Shown: positions 44,977 to 60,673, numbered from the stretch's first letter. The stretch is 64,000 nucleotides of DNA from Candidatus Cloacimonadota bacterium (GCA_023228285.1 JALOBM010000004.1:16242-80241), one strand, 5' to 3'. The notes: generated by a model from the letters alone, not told the origin. Made by a program: numbers and translations.

Positions 44977-46251
44977 TCAATCCAAATAGTAGATAGCTTT
45001 GATGGGATCGATGCGAGAGGCTTTGATGGCGGGAAACAAACCTGAGATAAAGCCGATCAACAGGGAAAAGAAAAGTCCGAGCAGTACTCCTGACAAGGGC
45101 AGATAGAGAGGGAAATGTAATACTTTTCCGATGCCTGAGACTAGAGCCCAAGCGATCAATATCCCCGTGATAGCACCGAGTAAAGCCAATACGATAGCTT
45201 CGAAGATAAAATAGAAGAAGATATCATGTTCGGTGGCACCGATGCTTTTGCGGATGCCGATCTCGGTCATACGTTCCTGGATTGAGATCAGCAGAGTGGA
45301 AAACAGTCCGATTCCACCTACGATCAATGAGATTGAGGCAATCGCAGATAGGGTGATGTTCCATTTCTTCATCTGATTATCGATCTCGGAAGAAATGTTC
45401 AACATCATCGCCCCGATATCCATGAAAGTAAAATTGGGATACATATTGTGGCGGGAAAGTAGAATCTGACGAGCTTTGGCCTTCATGGTCTCGAATGATT
45501 TGGCATTGTGGGCCTGAAGGTAGATTACGTGAACCTGTTTTCCGGTTGTAAACCGGTAACTACCATATTTCAAGGGTACATAAACTGCCTGCAACTCACG
45601 ATCCCGTTCCCAGGTATTAAAATTCATGCCACCGCTACTGTTCAGCTTGTCCGAGCCCAAAACTCCAATCACCCGGTATCGATGATCGCCGATAACCAGT
45701 TGTTCTCCCAAGGCATTGGAATCTGGAAAGTATTTTTCTGCGTATTTATATCCTAAAATCGCAACTGGAAGTCCTTCTTCAGCTTCGATCGGGCTAAACA
45801 TCCGTCCGTGGTCAAGGTTGTAGTTTTTGTTTGTAAAAAAGTAGTTTTCCGTAGCTTTCACGGTTACATAATTGTCTTCATTACCAATGCGTTGCAGGCT
45901 GCTGGATTCCACCATGCCGTAGATGCCTTTGTAATCCAGTTCATTTTTCAGGGCGAAATAATCGTCAAGATCAACCGGATTGACCAATTGTACCGCCCGC
46001 CGCTTTGTTTCTACGGCAGAACGTTGATTGGTGTGCCCAAGGCTGGCTCCGGCAGGGGCGATGATCACGGAGAAATTCCAGCCCATTCCTTCCATGTTTT
46101 TGTTGATCAGATCTTTTAGCGCATATACGCTGGAAAACATTGTAACCACCGCTATCACACCGATCACAATGCCGATTGTGGTAAGGAAGCTGCGCATCTT
46201 GTGCGAAGCGATGCTTACAAGTGCGCTGCGGATTCCATCACCAATGTGCAT
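44977..46251 (-). CDS. MacB-type ABC transporter permease (FtsX-like)
   Basis: Permease of the type 7 (MacB/LolC) ABC family, which works by mechanotransmission rather than classical import. The 424-residue chain has an N-terminal membrane helix with HKMRSFLTTIGIVIGVIAVV, a large extracytoplasmic domain, and three C-terminal helices around ERMTEIGIRKSIGATEHDI, the coupling segment that contacts the ATPase. The ATPase and a periplasmic adaptor are not adjacent, so they are encoded elsewhere. The ATG is 5 bases after the topA stop, suggesting co-transcription. The substrate (drug, lipoprotein or peptide) is not predictable. Confidence 0.88.
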   Translation of the reverse strand: MHIGDGIRSALVSIASHKMRSFLTTIGIVIGVIAVVTMFSSVYALKDLINKNMEGMGWNFSVIIAPAGASLGHTNQRSAVETKRRAVQLVNPVDLDDYFALKNELDYKGIYGMVESSSLQRIGNEDNYVTVKATENYFFTNKNYNLDHGRMFSPIEAEEGLPVAILGYKYAEKYFPDSNALGEQLVIGDHRYRVIGVLGSDKLNSSGGMNFNTWERDRELQAVYVPLKYGSYRFTTGKQVHVIYLQAHNAKSFETMKAKARQILLSRHNMYPNFTFMDIGAMMLNISSEIDNQMKKWNITLSAIASISLIVGGIGLFSTLLISIQERMTEIGIRKSIGATEHDIFFYFIFEAIVLALLGAITGILIAWALVSGIGKVLHFPLYLPLSGVLLGLFFSLLIGFISGLFPAIKASRIDPIKAIYYLD

Positions 46252-46256
46252 ATAGC

Positions 46257-48476
46257 TTAATCCAGGATGTGTTTACATTTTGGGCATTGCAGATAGTGCC
46301 CCTTGTCTTTGCTGTACTTTTCCGATAAATAATGGTTTCCGCAATTGGGACAGCTTTGAGCCACCGGTTTATCGTTTGAAATCCACTTACAATCGGGATA
46401 GCGGGAGCAGGCATAAAAGGGGCTGCCTTTTTTGCTGCGACGTGCTACCACTTCGCCTTTCTGGCAATCCGGGCATACGATACCAAGGGTTTTGGGACGT
46501 GAATATTTACACTTGGGATATGTGCTACAAGCAATGAAAGCGCCGAATTTTCCGGTTCGCTCCACCAATGGATTACCGCATTCCGGACATTTCTCATCCA
46601 AAGTGGGGGGTACCAGTATCTTGATCTTGCCGTCGGCATCCCTGGTGAAGCTTTTACTGTTCTTGCACTTGGGATATTGGTCACAGGAGAGAAATTCACC
46701 ACTGCGCGAGCGTTTGATTACCATCTTGCCTACCTTGCAGACATCACAGATGATACCAGTCTCCTGGATCATTGCTTGCTTTTCTTTCTTCACATCCACT
46801 TTGGCAATGAGGGATTGCATATCCTGATAGTACTTCTTTACTAGGTCATGCCATACCACTTTGCCGTATTCCACTTCATCCAGCTTGTCTTCCATGTCAG
46901 CAGTGAACTTCACATTGAACAGACTGTCGAACTTGTCGGTAAGAAAACTATTTACGTCTTTGCCCAGAGGAGTGGGGACAAATGCCTTTTTCTCCATGTT
47001 CACATACTTGCGGTTGCGGATGGTGCTGATAATGCTGGCGTAGGTGGAAGGCCTGCCAATTCCTTTGGCTTCCAGTTCCTTGATGAGCGAAGCTTCCGTA
47101 TAGCGCGAAGGTGGACTGGTATAGTGCTGAGATCTACGTAATGCACTGTGTTCCAGAGAGTCATTCTTGCTATAATCTTTACTGATTTTTTCTCCCAAAG
47201 GGATGTTCACATGGGAATAACATTTTAAAAAGCCTTCTTCGCTGATATGGTTTCCAGTAGCGCCAAAGCTTGCTTCGCCGATGCTGATCACAGCGGTGGT
47301 CGCCAAGACTTTGGCACTCTTCATTTGAGTAGCAATAAAGCGTTGCCAGATGAGTGTATAAAGCTTTAGCTGATCCTTGTTGAGATGTGCCTGCAAGCTC
47401 TCTGGAGTCTTGAAGGGGTCTGTGGGGCGGATGGCTTCATGAGCATCCTGAGCGCCTTGCTTGCTTTTGTACACCCTGGTTCCAGTATGTAGCAGGTCAT
47501 CCCCAAAACGCTGAGAGATAAGCTCTTTGCACGCTGCAATCGCTTCATCGGAGATGCGAGTGCTGTCGGTACGCATGTATGTGATTAAACCGCTGCTGTC
47601 ACCACCCAAATCAATCCCTTCATATAGTTCCTGGGCAATGCTCATCGTTCTCTGAGCCTGAAATGCGAGTATCTTGGATGCTTCCTGTTGCAATGTGCTG
47701 GTAATAAAAGGAGGCGGAGGCTCTACGCTGCGGGTTTTGCGGGTGATGGATTCCAGCACGGCATCCTGGTTTTTCAGGCTCGTTGCTATGATTTCGGCTT
47801 CGTCCTGATTTGCCACTGTTATCTTCTTGCCTTTTACTTTTTCCAATCCTGCTTTGAACTTAGGCAGGTCATCACGCCAGAAATCGGCCTCAATCTTCCA
47901 GAACTCTTTGGGCTCGAAGGCGTTTATCTCAGCTTCTCGTTCGCATATGATGCGTAACGCTACAGATTGTACTCTGCCGGCAGAGAGATCTTTTGCGATC
48001 ACTTTCCATAAAAGGGGAGAGATGCTGTATCCTACCACTCTGTCTAAAACTCTGCGGGCTTGTTGGGCATCTACTTTAGCGATGTCTATGCTCCCTGGCT
48101 GTGATATGGCAGTGGCAATAGCCTTTGACGTGATCTCGTTGAACACTATGCGATACAGCGATTTACCCTTACTTTCTTTGTCCAAAACCTTACTAAGATG
48201 CCAGGCAATTGCTTCTCCTTCACGGTCATGGTCGCTGGCAAGATAGATGGTATCCGCTTTTTCGGCTGCTTCTTTTAGCTCTTTTATTACCTTGCTTTTC
48301 TTTTTGTCGGTTACATAACTGGGTTTGAAATCATGCTCGACATCCACTCCCAAGTCATGATCAGGAAGGTCTCGAATGTGCCCCATGGAGGCTTTTACTG
48401 TATATTGGTTTTGTAAGAACTTACTGATAGTGTGTGCTTTGGCGGGAGATTCTACAATTATCAGATTCTTTGCCAT
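46257..48476 (-). CDS. topA: DNA topoisomerase I with four C-terminal zinc ribbons
   Basis: Type IA topoisomerase that relaxes negative supercoils. The Toprim domain shows IIVESPAKAHTI and the acidic triad in ASDHDREGEAIAWHL. The active-site Tyr is Y300 in GLITYMRTDSTRIS, and the GIGRPSTYASIISTI segment is present. The C-terminus has four Cys4 zinc modules in a row (CDVCKVGK...CDQYPKC, CPECGNP...CSTYPKC, CPDCQKG...CSRYPDC, CPNCGNH...CPKC). The last uses a shorter spacing. At 739 residues the size is normal. It begins directly after secA. Confidence 0.97.
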   Translation of the reverse strand: MAKNLIIVESPAKAHTISKFLQNQYTVKASMGHIRDLPDHDLGVDVEHDFKPSYVTDKKKSKVIKELKEAAEKADTIYLASDHDREGEAIAWHLSKVLDKESKGKSLYRIVFNEITSKAIATAISQPGSIDIAKVDAQQARRVLDRVVGYSISPLLWKVIAKDLSAGRVQSVALRIICEREAEINAFEPKEFWKIEADFWRDDLPKFKAGLEKVKGKKITVANQDEAEIIATSLKNQDAVLESITRKTRSVEPPPPFITSTLQQEASKILAFQAQRTMSIAQELYEGIDLGGDSSGLITYMRTDSTRISDEAIAACKELISQRFGDDLLHTGTRVYKSKQGAQDAHEAIRPTDPFKTPESLQAHLNKDQLKLYTLIWQRFIATQMKSAKVLATTAVISIGEASFGATGNHISEEGFLKCYSHVNIPLGEKISKDYSKNDSLEHSALRRSQHYTSPPSRYTEASLIKELEAKGIGRPSTYASIISTIRNRKYVNMEKKAFVPTPLGKDVNSFLTDKFDSLFNVKFTADMEDKLDEVEYGKVVWHDLVKKYYQDMQSLIAKVDVKKEKQAMIQETGIICDVCKVGKMVIKRSRSGEFLSCDQYPKCKNSKSFTRDADGKIKILVPPTLDEKCPECGNPLVERTGKFGAFIACSTYPKCKYSRPKTLGIVCPDCQKGEVVARRSKKGSPFYACSRYPDCKWISNDKPVAQSCPNCGNHYLSEKYSKDKGHYLQCPKCKHILD

Positions 48477-51400
48477 TTAGTTATCCTCTTGCTCGTGGAT
48501 GCCACAGCATTTTTTGTATTTCTTACCGCTTCCACAGGGACAGGGATCATTACGCCCAATTTTGGGTGCTACCTGAACCGGACGGATCTTCATTTCTGTT
48601 CCGCCAAATTCCGGAGGAGGGGTAGCAGAGCTGGTGTAATCTTGTTCCCGGTTGTTAATAAAACTATTCACTGCTTCATGCGTCATATTTGCGCCCTTCA
48701 GCATATCCTGCATATCCATCATCTGCTCCCGGGTGAGGAGATAGGTGGTGTAAACGCGTTTGGTAACGTTTTCCTGGATGCGGGAGATGAGCCCTTCAAA
48801 GAGAGCGAAACTCTCCTTTTTGTACTCTATCAGGGGGTCTTTATTGGCGTATGATCTCAGATATACACCTTCCTTTAGAAGATCCATTTCGTGCAGATGA
48901 TCGCGCCATTCGCTGTCCACTACTTCCAGGAGCGATCGGCGTTCGATATCACGCATAATCTCTTCGCCAAATTGCCTTTCTCTGCGTTCATAAGCTTCAT
49001 CGGCAATATCGTAGAGTGTGTTCAGCAGCAGTTCCTGATTCAGGTGATCGCTATCCAGGTCTTCTACCCGAAAGCTGATGTTCAATACCTTGAAATAGCT
49101 GCAAATCCTTCCCAATTCCCATTCCTCGGGGTACTGGGAGGCAGCGCAGACGTCATTTACTACGCGGTCGATGGTTTCATGGATCATTTCCTGGATCTCG
49201 CCTTTGAGATTGTAGCCCTTCAATACGCTACGCCGATAGCTGTATATTACCTCGCGTTGCTGATTCATCACTTCGTCGTATTTGATCAGGTTTTTGCGGA
49301 TCTCAAAGTTGTGCTCTTCCACTCGGGTCTGAGCTTTTTCCACAGCTTTGGTCATCATAGGATGCCGGATGGCTTCACCTTGTTTTAGTCCAATTCTCTG
49401 CATCAATGGAGCCATGCGGTCACTGCCAAAGAGACGCATCAAGTCATCTTCCAGAGAGAGATAGAATCTGGATGTTCCCGGATCCCCCTGGCGCCCGGCA
49501 CGACCGCGAAGCTGGCGGTCAATTCTGCGGCTTTCATGGCGTTCACTGCCTATCACATGAAGACCGTCCAAAGGCAATCCATAAGGATGTTCTTTCGTGC
49601 GTGATTTGGTGAGGTCTCGGTAGCTCTCCACACTCTGGCTTACTACACTTTCTCCCAGCTTGATGTCAGTTCCGCGGCCAGCCATATTTGTGGCGATGGT
49701 AACGGCACCGGGAGAACCTGCCATGGTGATGATTTCCGCTTCCCTCTGATGTTGCCTGGCGTTTAGCACGTTGTGGGCAATTCCGTGACGGCGCAGGAGG
49801 CGGGAGAGTATTTCGGATACTTCCACGCTAACTGTACCGACCAATACGGGTTTTTTCTGCTTGTGCCAGTAAATTATCTCATCGATAATAGCCTGGTATT
49901 TCTCGTTTTTGGTGAGATAGATGTCGTCGTCGTGATCAATGCGTGTGACGGGGACGTTGGTGGGAATAGCAACAACCGGAAGCTTGTATATCTCCATAAA
50001 CTCGGCTTCTTCCGTAACGGCCGTTCCAGTCATACCGGCGAGCTTTTCAAACATGCGGAAGTAGTTTTGCAGCGTAATGGTGGCAAAGGTCTGCGTTCCG
50101 GCTTCGATGGCAACGTTTTCTTTGGCTTCCAAAGCTTGATGCAGACCGTCAGAAAAACGGCGCCCGGGCATCTGGCGTCCTGTGAACTCATCCACGATAA
50201 TCACCTTGTTGTCGATTACCACGTATTCCTGATTGTTATCAAACAAAGTAAAGGCTTTTAGTAGTTGGTTGATGTTGTGCAGCATTTCGCTCTTATCCAT
50301 GAAGTGGCCGGTGGCAATCTCACGTTCACGTGCTTTGACCTCTTCCGGGATACCCTCTTTGGCATCAATCTCACCCAGAATATCGTCAAGTGTGCGGACG
50401 ACAAACAAATCGGGGTCTTTGCGGCTAAGCATATCCCGCCCCTTTTCGCAAAGGTCAACGCTGTTCTGGCGCTCTTCAACTATGAAGAAAAGCAAATCAT
50501 CCAGTTCAGTCATCTTTTTGTCGCGCAGGTAGATGCCTTCAGTGTCTTGAACCAGGCGCTTCAGCGATGCATCCTGCATCAGCTTCTGAAATGCCTTGTT
50601 CTTTGGAGCGCCACGCTTTACCAGCAAGAGGTTACGTGCCAGTCGACTGTCTGAAGCATTGGGATTGTCCTCTTTCAGGTCTTCTCTAATCTCGCTGAGG
50701 AAGCGGTTTATCAAGGTATTTTGGGCTTGGACTACGGCGGAAATGCCGGGTCTCAGTTCATGATAAAAATTCTTATCTTGAGCAATGGGTCCGCTAATGA
50801 TCAGCGGAGTTCTGGCTTCGTCAATCAGGATGCTGTCCACTTCGTCAACTATGGCAAAATAGAAATCTCTCTGTACCAATTGATTGGGGCTAACCGCCAT
50901 ATTGTCCCGAAGATAGTCGAAGCCAAATTCACTATTCATACCATAAGTAACATCAGCAGCATAGGCTTCGCGGCGGGATTCGTGATCCATACCGGTGGTG
51001 ATGCAACCCACAGTGAGGCCATGGAAGTTGAAGATGGGACTCATCCATTCCGCATCACGGCTGGCCAGATAGTCGTTTACGGTTACCAGGTGAGCTCCGC
51101 GTCCAAGCAGGGCGTTCAAAAACAAGGGAAGCGTGGCTACTAGGGTCTTTCCTTCACCAGTGGCCATCTCTGCTATCTTGCCGTCGTGCAACACCATACC
51201 CCCGATTAATTGCACATCAAAAGGTACCATGTTCCAGCGGACGGGATTGCCTTTCACCATGAATTCCTTGCCTACCATTCTGCGACATGTATCCTTCACG
51301 ATGGCAAAGACTTCAGGCAGGTATTCGTCCAGAGTTGCCTTATTCAGTTCTTTCAGTTTCTTCTGCTGGCTGTCTATCTGATTGTCGATATTGTTGCGTT

Positions 51401-51638
51401 CCGAATCTTCTGTGGCCTCTCTGAACGCTTCACGTAAGGCCTCCAATTCGCGGCGGGCGGGAGCTAATTTATCTTGGATCTCGGTCTTGATCTCAGTAAC
51501 GCGATCAATCAATTGCTCGTCTTCGTATTGTGACAAGCCTTTGTAGATATCATTTATCTCTGCCACAAGCGGTTCGTAGCGCTTGAGGTCCAGACTGGAT
51601 TTATCTCCGAATATTTTCCTAAGAATCTTTTCGAGCAT
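48477..51638 (-). CDS. secA: preprotein translocase ATPase SecA
   Basis: Motor of the Sec pathway. It shows Walker [47 protein letters not shown], the [30 protein letters not shown] arginine-finger region and a C-terminal SEC-C zinc motif [20 protein letters not shown] 51638 ([13 protein letters not shown]) with AAGGAAG upstream is chosen over the longer frame from 51692. At 1053 residues it is longer than the E. coli enzyme; the extra sequence lies mainly in insertions around residues 320-500, as in Bacteroidetes-like SecA. It is followed immediately by topA. Confidence 0.97.
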   Translation of the reverse strand: MLEKILRKIFGDKSSLDLKRYEPLVAEINDIYKGLSQYEDEQLIDRVTEIKTEIQDKLAPARRELEALREAFREATEDSERNNIDNQIDSQQKKLKELNKATLDEYLPEVFAIVKDTCRRMVGKEFMVKGNPVRWNMVPFDVQLIGGMVLHDGKIAEMATGEGKTLVATLPLFLNALLGRGAHLVTVNDYLASRDAEWMSPIFNFHGLTVGCITTGMDHESRREAYAADVTYGMNSEFGFDYLRDNMAVSPNQLVQRDFYFAIVDEVDSILIDEARTPLIISGPIAQDKNFYHELRPGISAVVQAQNTLINRFLSEIREDLKEDNPNASDSRLARNLLLVKRGAPKNKAFQKLMQDASLKRLVQDTEGIYLRDKKMTELDDLLFFIVEERQNSVDLCEKGRDMLSRKDPDLFVVRTLDDILGEIDAKEGIPEEVKAREREIATGHFMDKSEMLHNINQLLKAFTLFDNNQEYVVIDNKVIIVDEFTGRQMPGRRFSDGLHQALEAKENVAIEAGTQTFATITLQNYFRMFEKLAGMTGTAVTEEAEFMEIYKLPVVAIPTNVPVTRIDHDDDIYLTKNEKYQAIIDEIIYWHKQKKPVLVGTVSVEVSEILSRLLRRHGIAHNVLNARQHQREAEIITMAGSPGAVTIATNMAGRGTDIKLGESVVSQSVESYRDLTKSRTKEHPYGLPLDGLHVIGSERHESRRIDRQLRGRAGRQGDPGTSRFYLSLEDDLMRLFGSDRMAPLMQRIGLKQGEAIRHPMMTKAVEKAQTRVEEHNFEIRKNLIKYDEVMNQQREVIYSYRRSVLKGYNLKGEIQEMIHETIDRVVNDVCAASQYPEEWELGRICSYFKVLNISFRVEDLDSDHLNQELLLNTLYDIADEAYERRERQFGEEIMRDIERRSLLEVVDSEWRDHLHEMDLLKEGVYLRSYANKDPLIEYKKESFALFEGLISRIQENVTKRVYTTYLLTREQMMDMQDMLKGANMTHEAVNSFINNREQDYTSSATPPPEFGGTEMKIRPVQVAPKIGRNDPCPCGSGKKYKKCCGIHEQEDN

Positions 51639-51826
51639 GGTTCTTCCTTTATGATAGTCCGTACGAAAACAGGGTGGATATCCGAACTTCAATTTACCCT
51701 GACAGTCATAAAAACGGATTGGGCTATTATGTCAATTATTTTAGTATTGGTTGCAGTATGACAGCGTATTATCAAGGACTTGGCAGAATGGCTGGTAACA
51801 GAGCATGGTGGTGCCTGCTGGCATCT

Positions 51827-52840
51827 TTACACCTGCAGCTTTTGAACGATTCCCTCCCCGCAATTTCTGCAGATCTCATACTTGCTGCGATCCTGCAGGA
51901 TCTGTCCGCGTATTTCGTTCATGGCGCTACCTTGCCACAGGCTTTTGAAGCTATGCTCAGATACAATCCCGATATTGAACTGTAAGTCTTTATCATAGCA
52001 ACAAATGCATAGTTCTCCATCCCAGTTGATCACGGGCTGGGTCCAAAGTCTGCGGCAACGGTTCAATAACCTGGTTTTCAGCTCAAAGTGCTTTCCTTCG
52101 GCTATGTATCTGCTCATACGATGATCGGATGGCAAAAAGACAAGATCATCCTCAGTGTAAATCTGCACAGATTTAAACTCCAGCTTATCTACTCCGACTT
52201 CCTTTGCCATTTGTTTTACCTGTGCGATCTCATGTTCGTTTTGCTTCATTACGATGAATTGCCAGATTAATTGAGGGTTTCCATAATGCAAATCCCGCTT
52301 TGCTTTTACCAAGGCTTTCATGTTTTCCAACACCAGATTGTAATTGCCGTTTACCCGGTATTGATTGTATGTGGTCTCGGTGATGCCGTCCATTGAGATG
52401 ATAATCTTGTTGAGTCCGCTTTGAACAATCGCTTTGGCATCCAGATTCAGGCTGGCATTGGTGGATATCATAGTATATAGCTCTTTGGAAGAGGCGTAGC
52501 GCAACATTGAGATGCAATCCGGATTCAAGAAAGGCTCGCCTTGATTCCACATAATCAGCATTCCCACTTTACGATAAACCTCATCTACTATGGTGCGGAA
52601 GCTTTGGATGGACAACATGCCCCGCGGACGCTTCAGACTGTTGTTACCACTGGGACAGAGGGGGCAATGCAGATTACAAATGTTCGTAGGCTCTATCATC
52701 AATGCTGGCGGAAAGTGATTGATGATCACCCTCTTATGAAACAAAGAGCGACGATAGTCCAGCCATATTCCCGCGGCGTTTCGCGCCCTTTGATACTTCG
52801 AGAAAGCTATAGCTATATCGCGGTTTTGGGCTATGCTCAT
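51827..52840 (-). CDS. radical SAM/SPASM-domain protein
   Basis: Radical S-adenosylmethionine enzyme of 337 residues. The 4Fe-4S motif is CNLHCPLC (CX3CX2C) in EPTNICNLHCPLCPSGN. The GxxEP-like WNQGEPFLNPD and the ISMDG segment follow as expected for this fold. A C-terminal SPASM-like region carries further cysteines (CRRLW, CICCYD, CRNCGEG) likely to bind auxiliary clusters. Relatives include peptide-modifying and other maturases, so the substrate cannot be stated. It is the last gene of the hydF-to-lptG operon, starting on the lptG stop (TGATG). Confidence 0.85.
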   Translation of the reverse strand: MSIAQNRDIAIAFSKYQRARNAAGIWLDYRRSLFHKRVIINHFPPALMIEPTNICNLHCPLCPSGNNSLKRPRGMLSIQSFRTIVDEVYRKVGMLIMWNQGEPFLNPDCISMLRYASSKELYTMISTNASLNLDAKAIVQSGLNKIIISMDGITETTYNQYRVNGNYNLVLENMKALVKAKRDLHYGNPQLIWQFIVMKQNEHEIAQVKQMAKEVGVDKLEFKSVQIYTEDDLVFLPSDHRMSRYIAEGKHFELKTRLLNRCRRLWTQPVINWDGELCICCYDKDLQFNIGIVSEHSFKSLWQGSAMNEIRGQILQDRSKYEICRNCGEGIVQKLQV

Positions 52841-53927
52841 CAGATCTCGGCTTTATGCAGGAATACGAAGCCCAAGAGGCAAAAAAACAGATTTGGAGCC
52901 CATGCAGCCCAGACTGGCGGAATCACCCCATTATACCCCAGACTCTGACTTACCTGTACCACAATCAGATAGGCAAAACATACCACCAATCCCAGCATAA
53001 ACACCCAGCCGCGTCCCTTGCTGCGCACATTCGATGTGGCAATTGGGATGAAGAAGAAGATCACGATCAGATTTGTGAGGGGGAATGCCAGTTTCATGTG
53101 AAGATCCACAATCTCCCGGCTGGCATCTTCGCCCATTTTCTGCAATCTGCCAATGTAATCCCATAGCTCCAGAAAGTCCAGCGAAAGAGTCTTCTTTGTG
53201 ATGCGGATAAAATCCTGTGGTTCTACATTCAGGATAGGCATCGTGGTACTGGGGTAATACTTGGAATACACCTGCTTACCCCCGGAGAAACGCCTGATAT
53301 CACATTCAATGAGTTCCCAATTGTCACCATTCCACAAAGCGCTGGATGCACTCACTTTCTCTGTGATCTCATTGTTATCAAAGTCCACTTTGGTAAGGTC
53401 GATTACTCTCAATGTATTTTTGTAACCATCAAAGAAACCAAAGTAATAGAAGTCGTTGTCGTCTCCCCGATAGTGAATCCGGGCTTTTAACATCTGATCG
53501 TCAGGTTGCTCTCCCTTAATCTTTACATTGTAAACCACGTTACGCTGAGTCTCAGCATAAGGCAACAGATACTCGCCCATGGCTGCAATGGCAATAGAGA
53601 TCAGCAATCCTACTCCGAATAAGGGTAGCATGGAGCGTTTGATGCTGATTCCTGCAGCGCGGATTGCTACAGATTCATTATGCTTTGCCAGGCCATTCAT
53701 CATGAACAAACCGGCCAGAAGCACAGTTACGGGGGAGGTGAGTACAATCAGATAAGGCAAGCGTAACAGGTAGTAAGTGATGGCGAGATCAAAAGTAGCC
53801 CCTGCTTTTAAGAGCCGGGGGAGATTGTCTACCACATCAATCACGATAAAGACTACGGCAAAGCTGAAGAAGATAATAAAGTAAGTGCGAAGAAACTCGC
53901 GCAGGATATAACGGTCAAGCTTTCGCA

Positions 53928-53928
<1 letters not shown>
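52840..53928 (-). CDS. lptG: LptF/LptG-family permease, likely LptG
   Basis: Inner-membrane half of the ABC complex that extracts lipopolysaccharide and drives it to the outer membrane. The family N-terminus RYILREFLRTYFIIFFSFAVVF is followed by TSPVTVLLAGLFMMNGLAKHNE, a central periplasmic beta-jellyroll and three C-terminal helices. At 362 residues it matches LptG. Its start abuts the lptF stop. The ATPase lptB is not in the window. LptF and LptG are hard to tell apart by sequence; this name rests on gene order and size. Confidence 0.88.
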
Positions 53929-58037
<4,109 letters not shown>

Positions 58038-58041
<4 letters not shown>

Positions 58042-59246
58042 TGTTTCACCCTCATCAGTGGAGCTATAGCTCTGTCGAAATTACCCATAACTTTGGAGAT
58101 GGCTAGCCCATAATTTGTAATAGGTACTCCCCGGCGATGGCATTCCACTATTCTACGATTCATTTCCGCAACGTTTATCATACAACCTCCGCAGTGGATG
58201 CATAAAGCATAGTCTTCCAGATTATCGGGAAAGTCGTGCCCAGCATAAGTATCGAAAGTAATGTCTTTCTTACTATAGTTGGATATCCACCTCGGTAGTT
58301 TTACTCTTCCAATATCGTCCTTTTGCACATGATGGGAGCAAGCCTCCGCAATCAGGACTTTATCCCTATTCTGAAGATTATCTATCTGATTTGTACCGCT
58401 TAGCAGGATGTCCAGCTCTCCTTTATAACGAGCGAAAAGGATGGAAAACGTGGTTAGTTCTATCCCTTCAGGAGTATCCCGGTTTACTTGCTCTAAGGCT
58501 TGTGAATCCGTAACCACCAGATCCGGGGGTTCTTTCATCATGGCCAGAGCGTCTTTCAGTTCAGTATCTTTTACTACGATGGCTTGTGCGTCATGATCCA
58601 GGATATCGCGGATAGCTTGAACTTGCGGCAGGATAAGGCGACCCTTGGGTGCAGCGCTGTCGATGGGGCACACCAATACCACTTTGGCTTTGGGTTTAAT
58701 GATATCCCCTAGCAGGACACGGTTTTCGCTAAGATGTTTGGGTGCCAGACGCACTAATAGATTCTTGGCTTCATCAATGCCGCGTTTCTCCTTTGCACTT
58801 ACATGTACAGAAGGAATGTTCCGCAGGCTGCAGTATTCTATGTTTTGGGAGTCTGTATCGTATAAATCGGCTTTATTGAAGGTCATCAACAGTGGAATTT
58901 CCATTTCCTGCACTCGGTCAAGCATCTGCAATTCACTATCTGAGAATGGAGCTCCGTCGCTTACAAAGATCACGATATCTGCCCGGTAGAGGATCTTGCG
59001 GGTGGCAGCCACGCGTTTTTTGCCCAAGTCGCCTTCATCGTCCACTCCGGCTGTATCATAAAAAGTAACAGGGCCCAAGGGCAGCAATTCATAATGCTTG
59101 TCAACGGGATCAGTAGTAGTGCCGGGAACCTCCGAGACTATTGCGATTTCCTGTCCTACCAGAGCGTTGATCAGGCTGGATTTACCCGCATTACGTTTGC
59201 CAACTAGGGCAATGATCAATCTCTCTCCACGGGGAGTAGTAGCCAT
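58038..59246 (-). CDS. hydF: [FeFe]-hydrogenase H-cluster maturation GTPase HydF
   Basis: GTPase scaffold on which the 2Fe subcluster of [FeFe] hydrogenase is assembled before transfer to HydA. The N-terminal Era-like GTPase has G1 GKRNAGKSSL, G2 TTTDP, G3 DTAG and G4 NKAD. The C-terminal cluster-binding domain contains the diagnostic CSHH...HCGGC (a CxH and a HCxxC motif about 50 residues apart). At 402 residues it is typical. HydE and HydG, usually needed, are not in the window. It heads the operon running to the radical SAM gene. Its presence implies hydrogen-forming anaerobic metabolism. Confidence 0.95.
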
Positions 59247-59483
59247 CTATATGCTCCATAATTACTTAGTTTTCTTTTCACGCAAGCTTGCTAGCAAATA
59301 TCCGTCAAGTTCTTTTTCAAAATGACAGCCATCCAACCGTTCAGATATGGTAGAATCTACTTCAGTTTACCCAAATATTATCCTAGAGTTCCAACCACCT
59401 TTGCTATCTGCTTCTGTTAATAAAGTCAATATGTGGCTTTGGCTTGCATAGTTACCACCCCGCAATTGAACTCCATTTTGGGT

Positions 59484-60332
59484 TTAAGTAAGCGCTTCCA
59501 GCTCCTTTTGCAAAGAATCCAGCTTCTGTCGGCTCAGATTCAGTCCCTTTATACTCTCGCTGCTATCCCGGATTTGCTTGCAGGTTACGATACCGTCTGC
59601 CAACAGTGCAGTCTTATCAGCTTTACTTAGCGAACTGAGGACGGTGATCGGAAATATCTTCTCATTCTCAATGACATCCTTTAGTGCTTTGGATTTGGGA
59701 TGATCCCAGCCCATAAGCTGGATGCCTTTGCATCTACTGTATTGGACGGAATCCGGAGTAAACCTGGAGTTCGTAACTATCCAGGTTACAAACTTACTAT
59801 CCTTGTAGGGCTTTTCTTCGCGTAGTTTTTCTACGATGTCCTCCACACGTGAGTGAACATAGAGCGGCACTTGAACGCTCACGCTGTTTCCCTGTTTTAC
59901 AGAAAACTTGCATTCCACCAGGATCAGTTCATTGCCTTTGGATGCCAATACATCCATTTCGTGAGTAACAGACGCTCCTTGCATTACTAGTGCGGTTCTC
60001 ACTGTGTATCCCCAGTGTTTGAATACCTCTCCGATAAAAACCTCGAAAGGATGGCCGCTGGGACCCATTTCCATGATCGCTGTTTTCAGCTTGTAATGCG
60101 ATGCCCCAGCTTTACTCAAGCGCTTGAAATTGCTGTATGCTCTGGCATATATCTGCTTTGTGCTGAGGCCGTCATACACCCATTGGGAGATGTCATCCAC
60201 GATTGAAGTTATCTCTTCATCCGCTGCTCCGGCATTCTTGAGTGATGCTTTTAGCTTCTCAACGTTAAACGCTTCCAATTGACCGGAAGCTTTCCTGATC
60301 ATTATCAGAGGTTTGTTAGTTTCATATTGCAT
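59484..60332 (-). CDS. ATP-cone plus Mrr-like PD-(D/E)XK nuclease
   Basis: The N-terminal 90 residues resemble the ATP-cone of ribonucleotide reductase and NrdR (VEKLKASLKNAGA, then AYSNFKRLSKA). Residues 91-190 form a restriction-endonuclease-like fold: GHPFEVFIGEVFKHWGY, catalytic D127, and E140-x-K142 (VECKFS). The C-terminus (about 215-282) looks like a helix-hairpin-helix domain. Known relatives are annotated as Mrr-type restriction or repair nucleases; no methyltransferase partner lies nearby, so a type IV or house-cleaning role is possible. ATG 60332 has AAGGA upstream. Transcribed alone. Confidence 0.8.
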   Translation of the reverse strand: MQYETNKPLIMIRKASGQLEAFNVEKLKASLKNAGAADEEITSIVDDISQWVYDGLSTKQIYARAYSNFKRLSKAGASHYKLKTAIMEMGPSGHPFEVFIGEVFKHWGYTVRTALVMQGASVTHEMDVLASKGNELILVECKFSVKQGNSVSVQVPLYVHSRVEDIVEKLREEKPYKDSKFVTWIVTNSRFTPDSVQYSRCKGIQLMGWDHPKSKALKDVIENEKIFPITVLSSLSKADKTALLADGIVTCKQIRDSSESIKGLNLSRQKLDSLQKELEALT

Positions 60333-60673
60333 TGTTGATTCCTTATATGGATATTGGCCAACTGCGCAGAGACTGTAAGGCAGAACGATCTCGCATATCT
60401 ATAGCATATAGCAGGCTCATCATCGCTCTGGATTATTATCCCCAAATCCGAATAATTGCGGCTACAGGAATGAGTCAAGTGTTTTGAATGCTGCATCCCA
60501 AACCAGCCTTTAGTATGAGTATTTTTACTGAAAACCTGAGATTGTTCTATCTATTATGTTGATGCTTGTCCACAAAGCAGTCTCAATACCACTTATCTAT
60601 GCAAATAATGGCTTGACCTAATCAATACAATAAAATGAGCATCACCTTCACTAAAATTTGCGAAGGAGACATC
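60333..60673. other. divergent intergenic region with no recognised gene
   Basis: The 341 bases between the nuclease gene (-) and the tricorn gene (+) presumably hold both promoters. TTGACC at 60613-60618 is the only minus-35-like element near the tricorn start, without a good minus-10 partner. A short CTATA-GCA-TATAG palindrome lies at 60399-60411. Nothing else is visible. Confidence 0.3.

Noticed and set aside
51674..51985. Plus-strand ORF of 103 residues
   Set aside because: Most of it is antisense to the radical SAM gene C-terminus and it has no family resemblance.
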